NCBI GenBank assembly: GCA_037447655.1
Contig: JBBHKE010002327.1
Coordinates: 1-16,405 of the forward strand
Source: Zygnema cylindricum
Lineage: Eukaryota; Streptophyta; Zygnematophyceae; Zygnematales; Zygnemataceae
Length of the DNA stretch: 16,405 bases
Direction of reading: 5' to 3'
Shown: piece by piece, positions 1-9,500 of the stretch
How the letters are laid out: each line of letters opens with the position of its first letter
How positions within the stretch are numbered: position 1 is the first letter of the stretch
Program-made: the position numbers and the translations under genes
The notes under the pieces: model-generated
Seen by the model: only the letters and a program-made list of their open reading frames with translations
The model's database searches: none
Told to the model about the DNA's origin: nothing

Positions 1-314
1 CTCGTGATAGGATCGAATGTGTTTTTTGGCCCGTGTCAGGTGTATTATATAGACCCATTTGCCATACTACGTTGTTAGTTGTAAAATAGGCTGTAGTTTT
101 GTTAAGGTTTTTCAAGTGAAAGGCAGAAACTAGTCTCTGTTTTCGTGCTTTTTGGACTTGTTTCTGTTTAATTTAAGAATTCAGTTTTACAAGGAAACGA
201 TTCATCTGATGATTTCATGGGTGAAGACCTATGTGTTTTACAGTTCGTCACATTTCTGCCTGACTGTATTTCCCTCAGGTCCCAAAAATTCCTTGCACCA
301 ATTTTCTAACAGTG

Positions 315-476
315 CACCGTAAATCGCTTTTGGCACTGACTTCATAATTCTATTTCCTGTCCAAATGTTGTGGAATGCAGCAAGCATCAGCGTCAAGATC
401 AAAACAGTCAGTTGTCATTGACGATAAACAACCGGGTCCAAATTGATGTCATTAACGCTAATAGTGATTCACAGCG
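315..476. mobile_element. Possible decayed short inverted-repeat element
   Basis: The left end reads CACCGTAAATCGCTTTTGGC. The reverse complement of the right end reads CGCTGTGAATCACTATTAGC. The two agree at 14 of 20 positions and five of the six differences are transitions. The right end is followed by TA. Both ends resemble the termini of the larger elements at 1306-2001 and 10716-11612, including the ATCGCTTTT stretch of the latter. This could be a heavily mutated short member of that family. The left flank is TG rather than TA, so the call is weak. Confidence 0.25.
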
Positions 477-849
477 TACTATCCTATATTATATTTAAAA
501 AATGGGTGACTTTATTATAAAGCGCGATGGTAAACCATCCGAGTCCATGGGAACAAAAGGAAGTAGCATTGCAAAAACTGAAAAGCTACATGTGGGGAAT
601 GTACAGAGCCATGTACTGTGTCTTCTATGTTATTTGCGAACTGCATAACTGTGCTGCTTTGTCTTCTTTGAATGTGGCAATTGTGAGCTCCATGTAGTTG
701 TACTCTGTTTACACGTAGAATTTTGTCTCTTATAACATGCAAACATAAGTTTTACGGAAAATCCTTCCACTTTCCCACGTCACTGATCATACATAGAATG
801 GTCCATGAATGGAATACAGAATGGGATATTTAATGTGTGAGGGATGCAA

Positions 850-894
850 CTAGACGTGCAGCGACCCTCACACGCACGTCTAGGGTGAGGGTCG
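850..894. repeat. Two overlapping perfect 10-bp stem-loops
   Basis: CTAGACGTGC (850-859) pairs with GCACGTCTAG (874-883). CGACCCTCAC (862-871) pairs with GTGAGGGTCG (885-894). The arms interleave, so only one hairpin can form at a time. The block is GC-rich within an AT-rich flank. Its function is unknown, and it may be a scar of a palindromic insertion. Confidence 0.7.
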
Positions 895-1305
895 ACGCTC
901 TTCCTATTAGCAAAGGGTGGATTGCACTAAATAGTGTTTTTAGTGATGATTTTTCTTTGTTTTTAACCTTCTGTCATGTTTATAATTTGTGTAAGTTGAT
1001 CCCTAGCCTTGAATGGTCGTCAATAGTGTTTCCATTCAGTCATGCTTTGTTTTTGATGGTTTACCCAAAGCGAGTAATGCAATCGAATTCTTTTCAATAA
1101 TAGTTTTTTTTTTTTTTCTCATTAGTATGGAGTCGCGTGACAAGAGTCTCCTCAGCTACCAAGTGACAGCTTGTCACGTAGTTCTTCATGTGCTAGAGCT
1201 TTCTCAACCGTCAATGCACATCCCTCTCTTGCCACGAAGTTCTAATTGTTCGATTCACTTAAAGATCGGCTTTTGTTAGCCTTGATGTCAGCCTTGTTGT
1301 CAGTA

Positions 1306-2001
1306 CACCGCTAATCGTTATTAGTGTTAATAACACTAATTTTGACGCGGCTTTTTTCGGCCCAAAATCATAAATTAGTGTTGTTAACATTAAAATAGAA
1401 TTAACGCTAATATGGAAAGTATTTATTTAGTGTTAACCGTTTTATATTACGTTCGTCGAAATTAGTGTGATGTACGAAGAAGCTCGTTTATGTACATCGC
1501 GTCGTCGTGACATCTCAATTTTACAACATTAAGTGCGCTTCGCATGTAAATTAAATTTCAGTACCAATTAGCTGCCGGAAAGAGCGGAACATTACGAAGT
1601 ATAAAGCATAAAATAGCGTTAATTTTACTCTAATTTACATCTTTCGTACGATTTCCAAACCGCGCAGGTACGTATTTCGGCGAAAGCTGTCAGTCACAGT
1701 AGAGGGTCACGTGATCACGTCCAACGAGCGGGATGGAGGTCAGCAGTCCATGAAGGATTATCTTTTTCGAAGGAAGACAATCTCTGGAATTGACTGACTT
1801 TAGCATAGTACACCTGAACGTGAAATAGTATCGATGACAGCTCAGCGTACACCGTACGAAGTCGACACACAAATTGGTGTTAAGTGCCAAATTTATGTTA
1901 ATGCTTTTTTTTTTTGGGACACAAAATCACAAATTAAGCGTTATTAACACTAAATTACCGTTTACGCTAAATTTTTTCTACACTAATAACGATTAGCGGT
2001 G
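1306..2001. mobile_element. Nonautonomous DNA transposon (MITE-like), 22-bp TIRs, TA target site
   Basis: A 696-bp element starts CACCGCTAATCGTTATTAGT and ends with the reverse complement of the same sequence; the match is perfect over 22 bp. Each end is flanked by TA (1304-1305 and 2002-2003), which fits a TA target-site duplication as in Tc1/mariner-type elements. Subterminal regions carry repeated TTAGTGTTA/TAACACTAA motifs, including a 19-bp palindrome beginning near 1320. No transposase reading frame is recognisable, so it would depend on an enzyme encoded elsewhere. A diverged relative lies at 10716-11612 in the opposite orientation. The superfamily assignment is inference from the TA flanks. 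The element ends 736 bp before the caleosin start codon. Confidence 0.8.
1708..1720. promoter_or_regulatory. G-box core inside the transposon-like element
   Basis: CACGTG at 1708-1713 overlaps the 12-bp palindrome ACGTGATCACGT. ACGT-core sites are typical bZIP/bHLH targets. This one lies about 1 kb upstream of the caleosin start and within the 1306-2001 element. Whether it functions is unknown. Confidence 0.25.
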
Positions 2002-2003
2002 TA

Positions 2004-2737
2004 GTACAGCACAGCGTGAATCGGTGTTTTAGTGATACTTTTGCCACTCAAAACATCTTTTTCCCGTGCACACCTGTCGGACTGTTCATCCGATGGTTGC
2101 GATTGAAAGACGATATTCTTACCTTCCGATTTACGGTCGCCAATCGAGAATCGGACAAGCTGCACGAGTGCCGAGTGGCCAAAAAAACATCGACACTAAC
2201 AGCGATACCCATGTACTGTTTCTACTGCTTGTTACTTTTTGCTGCGTCATAGCCAAAAGGTTTTACTTACCGATGTTGGATTTGGATTTTGGACTCCAAT
2301 ATTGAAACAAACAAGCTTGCAGCTTACCGCAGGTCTTATAGCGCGTCAGCTAAGGATGAAAATTGACTCTTGGCTTGAAAGCAGCCTGTCACGTGGCAGT
2401 TGCTTTTTCCAGGTTAGTGGCATTTTCTTTGCTCACAAAGGGATCATCATGCATCTCAGCAGTCCAAAGGTTCTGTTTGTGTAAGCTAAAAGCACGAGAG
2501 TGGATAAAGAGGTATAACGAGTTTTATGAAAAAAGCGTGAGGAACAAATTCTTCTGGACATACAAACAATTAGTAATACCATTTTCAGATTTCGGATTAC
2601 GGAGGAAGAAAGAACCCTGGGAACCTTGTTGTGAGACAGCCTCTGCTGAAATTTTTTGTGCGATCTTGCGGTGTTAGCGAGATAAAGGCTTTAACTGTGC
2701 CTGGTTTGTTTGTCTATTGAATCCGTGGACATCTGCT
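2004..2737 (+). promoter_or_regulatory. Proximal 5' flank / probable promoter and 5' UTR of the caleosin gene
   Basis: This stretch lies between the transposon-like element and the caleosin start codon. The start codon is preceded by an in-frame TAG at 2675-2677 with no intervening ATG, which supports ATG 2738. I could not assign a convincing TATA box or transcription start. A 5' UTR intron cannot be excluded. Short ORFs here show no recognisable protein. Confidence 0.4.
2390..2397 (+). promoter_or_regulatory. ABRE / G-box (CACGTGGC)
   Basis: CACGTGGC matches the abscisic-acid response element consensus (ACGTGGC on a G-box core) and lies about 340 nt upstream of the caleosin start codon. Many plant caleosins are induced by ABA, drought or salt through such sites. 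That this copy functions is inference. Confidence 0.45.
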
Positions 2738-5110
2738 ATGGACACTGCTACTTCACAACGACCAAGCTCTCTTTCTACGGCAGGAGGAGCTCCAGTTACT
2801 TTGGAGAGGCCAGTAAACATTGACGATCTTGGCGACCACATGAAAAAACCACGTAAATGGACTAAGCTGAGAAATTATTTTTGAGCCACTAGCTTTGACT
2901 GGGTTGCCAGATTGCCGAATGGTTGTATTGCAGATTGTTTTAAATAAAGAGCTATTGATTTTTTATGTTTTCAGACATTATATGATGGCATCTGCTTTTA
3001 TGTCATGAATTCTATCAAAAATCCATCATTGATTATTGATTCATAAATGAGGATCTTCCTATTTTTATGTTGTGTATATTACTTTTTGCTCGTGTTGTTG
3101 ATCATGAAGTCACATTTTTTATGGATCCATTGTGGCAGCATTGTGCAATTATTTTTTGTTCTTGGTATCGTTGATTTAGAAGGCAGTATCATTGGATTTC
3201 GTTTGTGGTAACTTTTGTAGGATTTCTTACCGTAACTCCATTTGGCAGATGTTCCACGTGCAAAGGAAGCCGTTGATAGGGATCATCCCCATGGTTCCGA
3301 AGGGCATGCGACAAATGACCTCACAGTTCTTCAACAGCATGTTGCATATTTCGATAGAAACCACGACGGGCTTATTTACCCGTGGGAGACTTTTGCCGGT
3401 CAGGAGTTGGTTTAGGAATATCGCATCCTCTCCTCTGTCTCCTATCCTGTGCTTGTCTTTTTCAAAGCATACTCTTTACTTCTATTCATTGAGTCAACTT
3501 AACTCTATCGGAGAATATGTTGGTATCTATGATAAAAGCAACATGACCTATTGAATAAAAGTGGTTAGTCGTTTTTGTATCTGGTATGTTGAAGTTTTGG
3601 ACTGTTTGGCGGATGTAACCAGGCTTCTATGCAGCGGGATTCAATGCTTTGATATCACTTATCGGAACCTTTATTGTGCATGCCTCCTTCAGTTGGATGA
3701 CTCAAGATGTAAGGATTCTCGGGAAATAACTGTCCTCAAAGCCTCAACTTGTTCGTTTCGATGAACATGATTGGCATTATTTTCTTTGCCAAGTTGGAAT
3801 TTTCGTATGCCAATTTTGTGTTTCTCAAATAAAGCATGCAAAAACAAGAATTTCATTTTTTAGATTTCTCATGGGAATTTTTCATGTGCAGGGTTGGCTT
3901 CCAGACCCATTTTTCAGTATTATCATCCGAAACATTCACAAGGGGAAACACGGCAGTGACCAGAAAGTTTACGACAACGAGGGCAGGTGAAGTAATGGCA
4001 GTTGTACAAAGTCAAAGCCTACTGATGAGGCCAAGCTATTTACCTAGTGTTTACTTTGTCTTGAGGATTTGCGACCATTTTTCTCCCTTGAAGGATTGTT
4101 TGTAAGGACTTTGACATACAGCAAGATCTTACAAGACAATGGCAGATGGTATACACCATATGTTGTTATTAGCGTTAATATTTTTTTCCCCAATTAAGTA
4201 AACTTTATTTTTGCACACATGTCTGCTTTCCGCTTGGAGACCGGCAATCGGATGGTAAGGATCTTACTTTTCCATTTCTGGGCACAAAAAAAAGCTGATT
4301 TAAATGGCAAAAAGAACATTTTTGCTCATAACAATACACGGTGTACCTCACTGTCTTTCTTACCTTGTCAAAATTATTTTGTGTGTTTGGCAGATTTTCA
4401 CCGGCAGCATTTGAAGCAATGTTTTCCAAGTTTGATAAGGGTAACAAAGGCGCTCTCTCCTTCTGGGAGATCCTTCACATGACAGAAGCACAACGCGAGG
4501 TTTTTGATTTTTTTGGCTGGTATGTAAACATTTGTTTGTTTGATGTACTGATCTAGTGATGCTTTCATGTAGTGCAATCCTGCGGTTGGGTTCGTTATTT
4601 TTGTGTGTATTATTTTCTCCTCTCTTTTTTTGGTTTTCATTTTCGCCTGTATCGTTTCGCCAATAATTCATCATTCATTTATATACTCCTTATGTTTTTT
4701 CTTTTCAGCCAGTTCCTTTTCGCCAATAACGGCATTTTTCAATTATGTCTCTTCACGTTTTTGGTATTCGTTTTTCGCTGTATTTTTTTGCCAATACGTT
4801 CATTATTCAATTATCTTATTTTCTCTTTTGGTATGCATATTTTGCTGATATTATTTTGCCAGAAACTTCATTTTCTACTGGTTTGTCCTTATTCTTTTGG
4901 TTTTCATTTTTCCCTGACATTGTTTTGCCAAACAACTTCATTGTTCTTTTGTGTTAACTCTACAGGACGGCCGGGAAATTAGAGTGGTTTGCCACTTGGC
5001 TTCTTTTGGCAGATAATCGAGGTTTTGTGAGCAAAGAGGCTATTCGTGGGGTGTATGACGGTACATCCTTTGAACAAATGGAGAGGAAGTATCGAAAAAA
5101 ACATGTTTGA
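2738..5110 (+). CDS. CLO: Caleosin / peroxygenase, complete, six exons
   Basis: Exons 2738-2852, 3249-3398, 3623-3708, 3892-3986, 4394-4519 and 4966-5110 join in frame to 238 codons plus TGA; every intron is GT-AG. Caleosins are haem- and Ca2+-binding lipid-droplet or ER proteins that act as peroxygenases on fatty-acid hydroperoxides. The protein has a soluble N-terminus with HVPRAKEAVDRDHPHGSEGH (39-58). An EF-hand follows, DRNHDGLIYPWE (74-85), with acidic ligands D74, N76, D78 and E85. A single hydrophobic segment spans about 92-113, and GWLPDPFF (118-125) matches the proline-rich turn. His69 (LQQHVAYF) and His137 (NIHKGKHGSD) fit the two haem-binding histidines of the family. The C-terminal domain includes FGW...KLEWF (189-198) and KEAIRGVYDG. 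Length is normal for the family. It converges on the GT61 gene. Intron 4 holds a TA-flanked repeat and intron 5 a tandem repeat. Confidence 0.96.
4154..4343. mobile_element. Short TA-flanked inverted-repeat element in caleosin intron 4
   Basis: The left end, CACCATATGTTGTTATTAGC, and the reverse complement of the right end, CACCGTGTATTGTTATGAGC, agree at 16 of 20 positions. Both are flanked by TA (4152-4153 and 4344-4345). The left end also aligns without gaps to the terminus of the 696-bp element (CACC start, then GTTATTAG and GTTAATA). At 190 bp it has the size of a MITE. It lies wholly inside the 407-nt intron 4 and accounts for nearly half of it. Confidence 0.5.
4629..4950 (+). repeat. 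Five-unit degenerate tandem repeat (~63-69 bp) in caleosin intron 5
   Basis: T-rich units share a core of the form TTTTGGTNTTCATTTT...TTTTGCCAA...TTCATT. The GCCA anchor recurs at 4659, 4722, 4790, 4858 and 4927, a spacing of 63, 68, 68 and 69 bp. The array makes up most of intron 5 (4520-4965). The repeated pyrimidine-rich tracts with GCCA resemble the 3' splice sites used in this gene (TTTGGCAG), although these copies lack the AG. Confidence 0.65.
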
Positions 5111-5451
5111 TATTCTTTTGACGTTTGGGATAGGAATAGATACTTCCCTACTTTCGCAATACACCAGTTTGCTAGGATACATTGAAGAAGCAATACAGTA
5201 TGGCAAGTTTTTGAATACTTTTGAAATTTCTTCCATGGCGTGGTTTCAATGGTTTTCTTTGAGAGGACAAATGGAGTATGTTTGAGAATGTTCTATGTTA
5301 GATTTACCTTAGAAGTCAACTGAGAATGCTAGATTCAAGAATGTAAATTGTTTTTTTCTGGAATATCGGATTTAAGTGTACTGATGTTTACTTCAAGTAT
5401 GCTGAATTTGTGAGGTATTTGATGCTGACTTTCTACTTAAACCTACTATTC

Positions 5452-5530
5452 TTCATGTGTTTTTGTTTCTTCCATGTTCTTTGGCAACCCTACAATTTTT
5501 CATGTGTTTTTGGTTTTTCCATGTTGTTCG
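5452..5530. repeat. Imperfect direct repeat, period 47 bp
   Basis: TTCATGTGTTTTTG at 5452-5465 recurs at 5499-5512, and each copy is followed by a T-rich stretch and CCATGTTNTT. It lies about 340 bp downstream of the caleosin stop codon. It is T-rich like the intron 5 array but not clearly the same unit. Confidence 0.5.
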
Positions 5531-6310
5531 ACACTCTTCTCCTGCAATAGTCCAAATTCTCCGTTTTGTTTGGCAAACCTTATATAATAACTTCAAATTC
5601 TGTTTTAGATGTTATGTAATAAATTTGACGCTTTGTTTTTGGAATTGTTTGATAAGTTCTGTCAGATGTTGCAGAGTTTATTCTCTCCAAAATGTAAGAA
5701 TCGTTGTCATGTCAAGCTGCCGCAAAATTGTGTGATTTGCCCAAAATGGTATTCTTCCACAAAATGAGAGCATAAATTCTTGTAAAGGTACCCACATAAC
5801 CTTGGCATTAAATTGTTCTCATACTATACATACAAAATATTATTTTATCATCGCTTTGAAGTTAGCTTGTCAATTGAATGCCTATCGAACTTATTAAACT
5901 CATACTGGTGGTGGTCAGCATGACAAGTTATGTATCAAGAACTACTATATACTTTTTGTGTTCACGTTGCTTTCTTTGTTTTATATTGCCCTCCCTTTTG
6001 TACCCCTGGACTCAGATGGACCATCGCGCTTTTTAACTCAAATCTGCTCTCACTATATACGTTTGTTATTTCCATTATAAACCCGTTTTACCTCTCTGAA
6101 GAGACTAGCAACTCTTATTGCCTCTTTAGAGAGAAACTGCCGGCGTCTAACATGATTGGAAAAGAAAACTTCACGAGTTCCAAAGTATCACGTGTGAATG
6201 TGTATCTTTTATTGTCAAGTCTGTACAAAATATACACTTATTCTCACAATCACTCACTATGGGTGAGATTAAGCTATCTAAAAAAATGAAAAAATCTGTA
6301 AATTCCTTCT

Positions 6311-6500
6311 TTAACACAAGATTCTATGCTCTTTCTTATTGATTTTATATAACTGGGTATTATTGAATGAACAAAGTATATGTGCAAAACCGCTAAAGAA
6401 ACGATTTAACACAAGATTCTATGCTCTTTCTTATTGATTTTATATAACTGCGTATTATTGAATGAACAAAATATATGTGCAAAACCGCTAAAGAAACGAT
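6311..6500. repeat. Near-perfect 95-bp tandem duplication
   Basis: Copy 1 (6311-6405) and copy 2 (6406-6500) abut exactly. Both start TTAACACAAGATTCTATGCT and end AAGAAACGAT. By eye they differ at two positions: GGG versus GCG near 6356, and AAAG versus AAAA near 6375. Such low divergence suggests a recent duplication. It lies in the convergent spacer, 73 bp downstream of the GT61 stop codon, and may form part of that gene's 3' UTR. Confidence 0.9.
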
Positions 6501-6537
6501 TACGACTCAAATCAAAACTTCGACCATTTTAACTATC

Positions 6538-6563
6538 TATCAAAAAATAGTATCAAAAAATAG
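6538..6563. repeat. 13-bp tandem repeat next to the GT61 stop codon
   Basis: TATCAAAAAATAG occurs twice without a gap (6538-6550 and 6551-6563) and is followed by a partial third copy, TAT-AAAA. On the GT61 strand each unit ends in a T-rich tract and GATA. Confidence 0.8.
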
Positions 6564-6572
6564 TATAAAAAC

Positions 6573-9500
6573 TTACTTTTGATGGTCTTTCTGATACATT
6601 CTCTCATTACACCGATGATCACGGGCCGAAATTTCAATCTTTCCTTTCGCATTTTCAAGAAGTTCTTTTGCTGCCTGAAGTGTTCGCACTGCGCTTTCTT
6701 TGAACCACGTTACATTTTGCTTATCCATAAAAATTTTCTTTACCTTTCCATAACCGTACTTGATATAAACTGAAACTGGATCCGTTAAAATAGGATCATC
6801 AGGAGGATATACTTTACTCAGCGAGCTTTCGGCGATTGACATATTTACTCCGATATATTGTATACCAAGGTCCATGGACGGATTCCCATAATATGTGGCA
6901 GAAGGCCAAACTGTAGCCAATGGGATGAGCTGTCGGCCCAACAAATAGAAAACATCAGCAAAAAAGAGGAAGGGATTAAAGGGATTTAAGCTGAAAAAGG
7001 GATAAATTGTACAAGAATCTCCATTTCTGGTTAACTTTTTGACTCGAACTTCTCACTGTCAATATTGCACATAAAAAAAATCAAAACTTCAAATAGAAGT
7101 CAACTATTGTCATTCTTTATGAATATTCCTTTGTTTGTCATTGCTGCAGGCTTATTAATTTCAAAAAGAAAAAAAAAAACTTTCTCTGTAGCCTACACCA
7201 AAAAAATCCTCTTTTAACTTACAAATCAAAACATTTTCATAACCCACCGAGATTAAAATGAAAGAAACAATATAAATAAACCGAACAAAACCAGCCACAC
7301 CAAACAAAAAGTTGGTTAGTTCACATTCCCATGTTCGTTCCAAACTGTTTCCATGTTCCATCCTTACCTGTATAAAAACAGTTCCTGGTCGCAAAAAGAC
7401 AAAATGACTCATTGCCGCTCCGTGCACTCCAAGCATGACATTTGTCTCTTGGAGAGCGTGCCATATGTATGGAAGAGGCTTATAATGATCCGGTTCAATT
7501 GTTCTCACTATAAAACCCAAATCCTGGGCCCACAAAATAACTTCGTCGATATTTACAAGGACACGAGATCCTCGACGGACGATGATAGTGAGGATAGGAT
7601 CACATCCAGTCGTTGTTCGTTTGGACTTATGCGTCTCAAATGGTTGAAATGGAAAAGGGAAGCGACGGTATGCACGGGACAAAATTTTCTGTAATATTTG
7701 GTGGACAATGGATAGGATTAGAAGAAGATACAGTAAGAGTGGAAATTGTAGTTGGGAGAGGGGAGAGGAGGAGAGCATTGAGAGAGAGAGGGGAAAGCAA
7801 AAAGGGACGAGATATGAGAGGAAAAGTGAGCAGATAGGAAAGAGAGACAAGGAGAGGAGGAGAGGCAAAGAGGAGACACGAATTGAGAAATGGAATCAAG
7901 AAAAAAAAAAAAAAAAAAAACCGATATCCGATGAGGGGCCTAGAAAGAAAGGGACAAAGAGAGAAAGAACAACAAATTAAGGGCACTGCCAATTTTTTTT
8001 ACAAAACCATAACAAACACATAACTGTCATTTGATTTTTTTCTGTTTACCTGGAAATCTTGCATCGTCTCTCCGTTTGGCATTTTCTTGGGGTCAATAAC
8101 AAACTCGTCATGTGACACTTGTCCCACGATTGCTTCAGGAAAACAATTGACCTTTTTGGACTTTCCCAAAAGCAAAGGCTCATAATTCGACATTTGGGAA
8201 ATCACACTCTTATATTTTCGGAGCCACCCATAATGCCATTCAGCAATAGCAAAAATGACTTCCCCATTAAATCTTTTTGCTGTTATGTACAAAGGAACAA
8301 GACCTACACACACACAAACACAGAAAATAACAATGAGACAATATGGATAAAGGTAAGACAAAAGTTGACATGCTTCTTCAAGTTTTTATAGAATTCTCTA
8401 AACTGTTGTCAATCTTTCCAGTTCAAATGTTTGTTTTTTTAATTCTTTTGCATCATTGCCCATGTTGTAAGTTCATGTATTATCATGATGAATGTTTGCT
8501 ACAACATCTTACAGTCAGCCATCTACTTGATCCTTCTATATCCTGTGTACTTTTACTAAACTCACCATCAGCAAACTCATGGTACAAATTTCCAGTGTAC
8601 CCTCCCGTCGTAAAAACCACAACTGGGACATTATGTCGCACCTCACAATGAAGAGTGACATGTGACCCATTTTCAGCCAATCCTGGAACGACACCTGGCA
8701 CTCTTTTAAAAAGCTCCCAGTGCTTTTCAGAATCCAATCGATTCCCGTCAACATCATACAAAACATCCTCTTGTTGCTGTACCCATGGAAAGCTCGAATT
8801 CTTTGTTTCTTTTTTGCTGTCCAATTCACTTTCTGGCTTAGGAGGTTTGAAGTCGGCATCTTTTGGTGCATCCACACTAAGTACAGTGAACTCCGGTAAT
8901 TTTTCCGAAACATAAGGATCGCCTTTTCTTGTGTACGGTTTGATCTTTTCCAGTCCTCTTCGAGTATTCACATTCTGTGCGTAAAGTACAAAAAGATTGT
9001 ATCGTTGATCCAATCGCACATCACCTTTCACCAGGCAATAATCCGACCGCCGATCAGTTCGAACACACTCAAAGCTTTCGTCTTTTGATGGATTGCCAGC
9101 TGGTGAAGAGCCACCATTTAGCAAACGCCGATCTATACGATTCACCTCAAGCTTGTCGGGTGAATTCACATGAATGTCCTCTCTTAAATCCACCTGAACA
9201 TTGTTTTTAGAATTCACCTGAATGTTTTTTGTTGGGTGCACTTGAAAGTTGTTTGTTGAGTCCACCTTGAGGTTGGAAGTTGTGGAACTGACCGCAGTAT
9301 CTGTCCCAACTGAAACCAACTCCGTTTGCCAATCAGTTGGACGATTGTAGGGATACTTGAAGGGCTATTCCTGTAGCTGAAATTCTCAAAACATGCAAGT
9401 GAACGCTGCACAGTTCCGTTCCAAAAATTCTTCTTAGGCTCTAATGGGTGATATGGGGCACAGTTTGCATTTCATCAAGTTTCAAAAAAAAAAAAATCTT

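Larger units (their letters stand above)
1..1303. other. Noncoding 5' flank, no gene seen
   Basis: AT-rich sequence with only short, unconvincing ORFs. It contains a decayed repeat candidate (315-476), a pair of overlapping stem-loops (850-894) and a T run near 1105. I recognise no conserved protein and no RNA gene. It ends where the 696-bp inverted-repeat element begins. Confidence 0.6.
5111..6572. other. Convergent intergenic spacer (caleosin 3' / GT61 3')
   Basis: This holds the 3' ends of two genes that point at each other. A candidate AATAAA polyadenylation signal for the caleosin lies at 5618-5623 (+). An AATAAA on the - strand at 6213-6208 could serve the GT61 gene. Neither is proven. 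The spacer also holds a 47-bp-period duplication (5452-5530), a 95-bp tandem duplication (6311-6500) and a 13-bp tandem repeat (6538-6563). ORFs of up to 119 codons show no recognisable protein and I regard them as chance. Confidence 0.55.

Noticed and set aside
1240-1260. GTTCGATTC, resembling a tRNA B box
   Set aside because: No matching A box, acceptor stem or cloverleaf can be formed around it.
4572-4982. 136-codon Phe/Leu-rich ORF on the + strand
   Set aside because: It lies in the T-rich tandem repeat of caleosin intron 5; the composition explains its hydrophobic look.
5930-6289. 119-codon ORF in the convergent spacer
   Set aside because: No recognisable domain, AT-rich low-complexity composition, and no splice partner that gives a known protein.
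7700-7868. Leu/Ser-rich signal-peptide-like N-terminus ahead of the GT61 exon 4 frame
   Set aside because: It is pyrimidine-rich intron read in frame. The acceptor TTACAG at 7689 joins exon 4 to exon 3 in phase at the conserved DFQ|KILSRAY segment.
7613-7980. Arg/Glu/Lys-rich ORFs on the + strand
   Set aside because: They come from the polypurine tract in GT61 intron 3 and overlap a well-supported exon on the opposite strand.
8483-8565. Read-through beyond GT61 exon 2 (after HEFADG)
   Set aside because: A GTGAGT donor at 8565 and the next exon restoring the family sequence DGLVPLY show it is intron.
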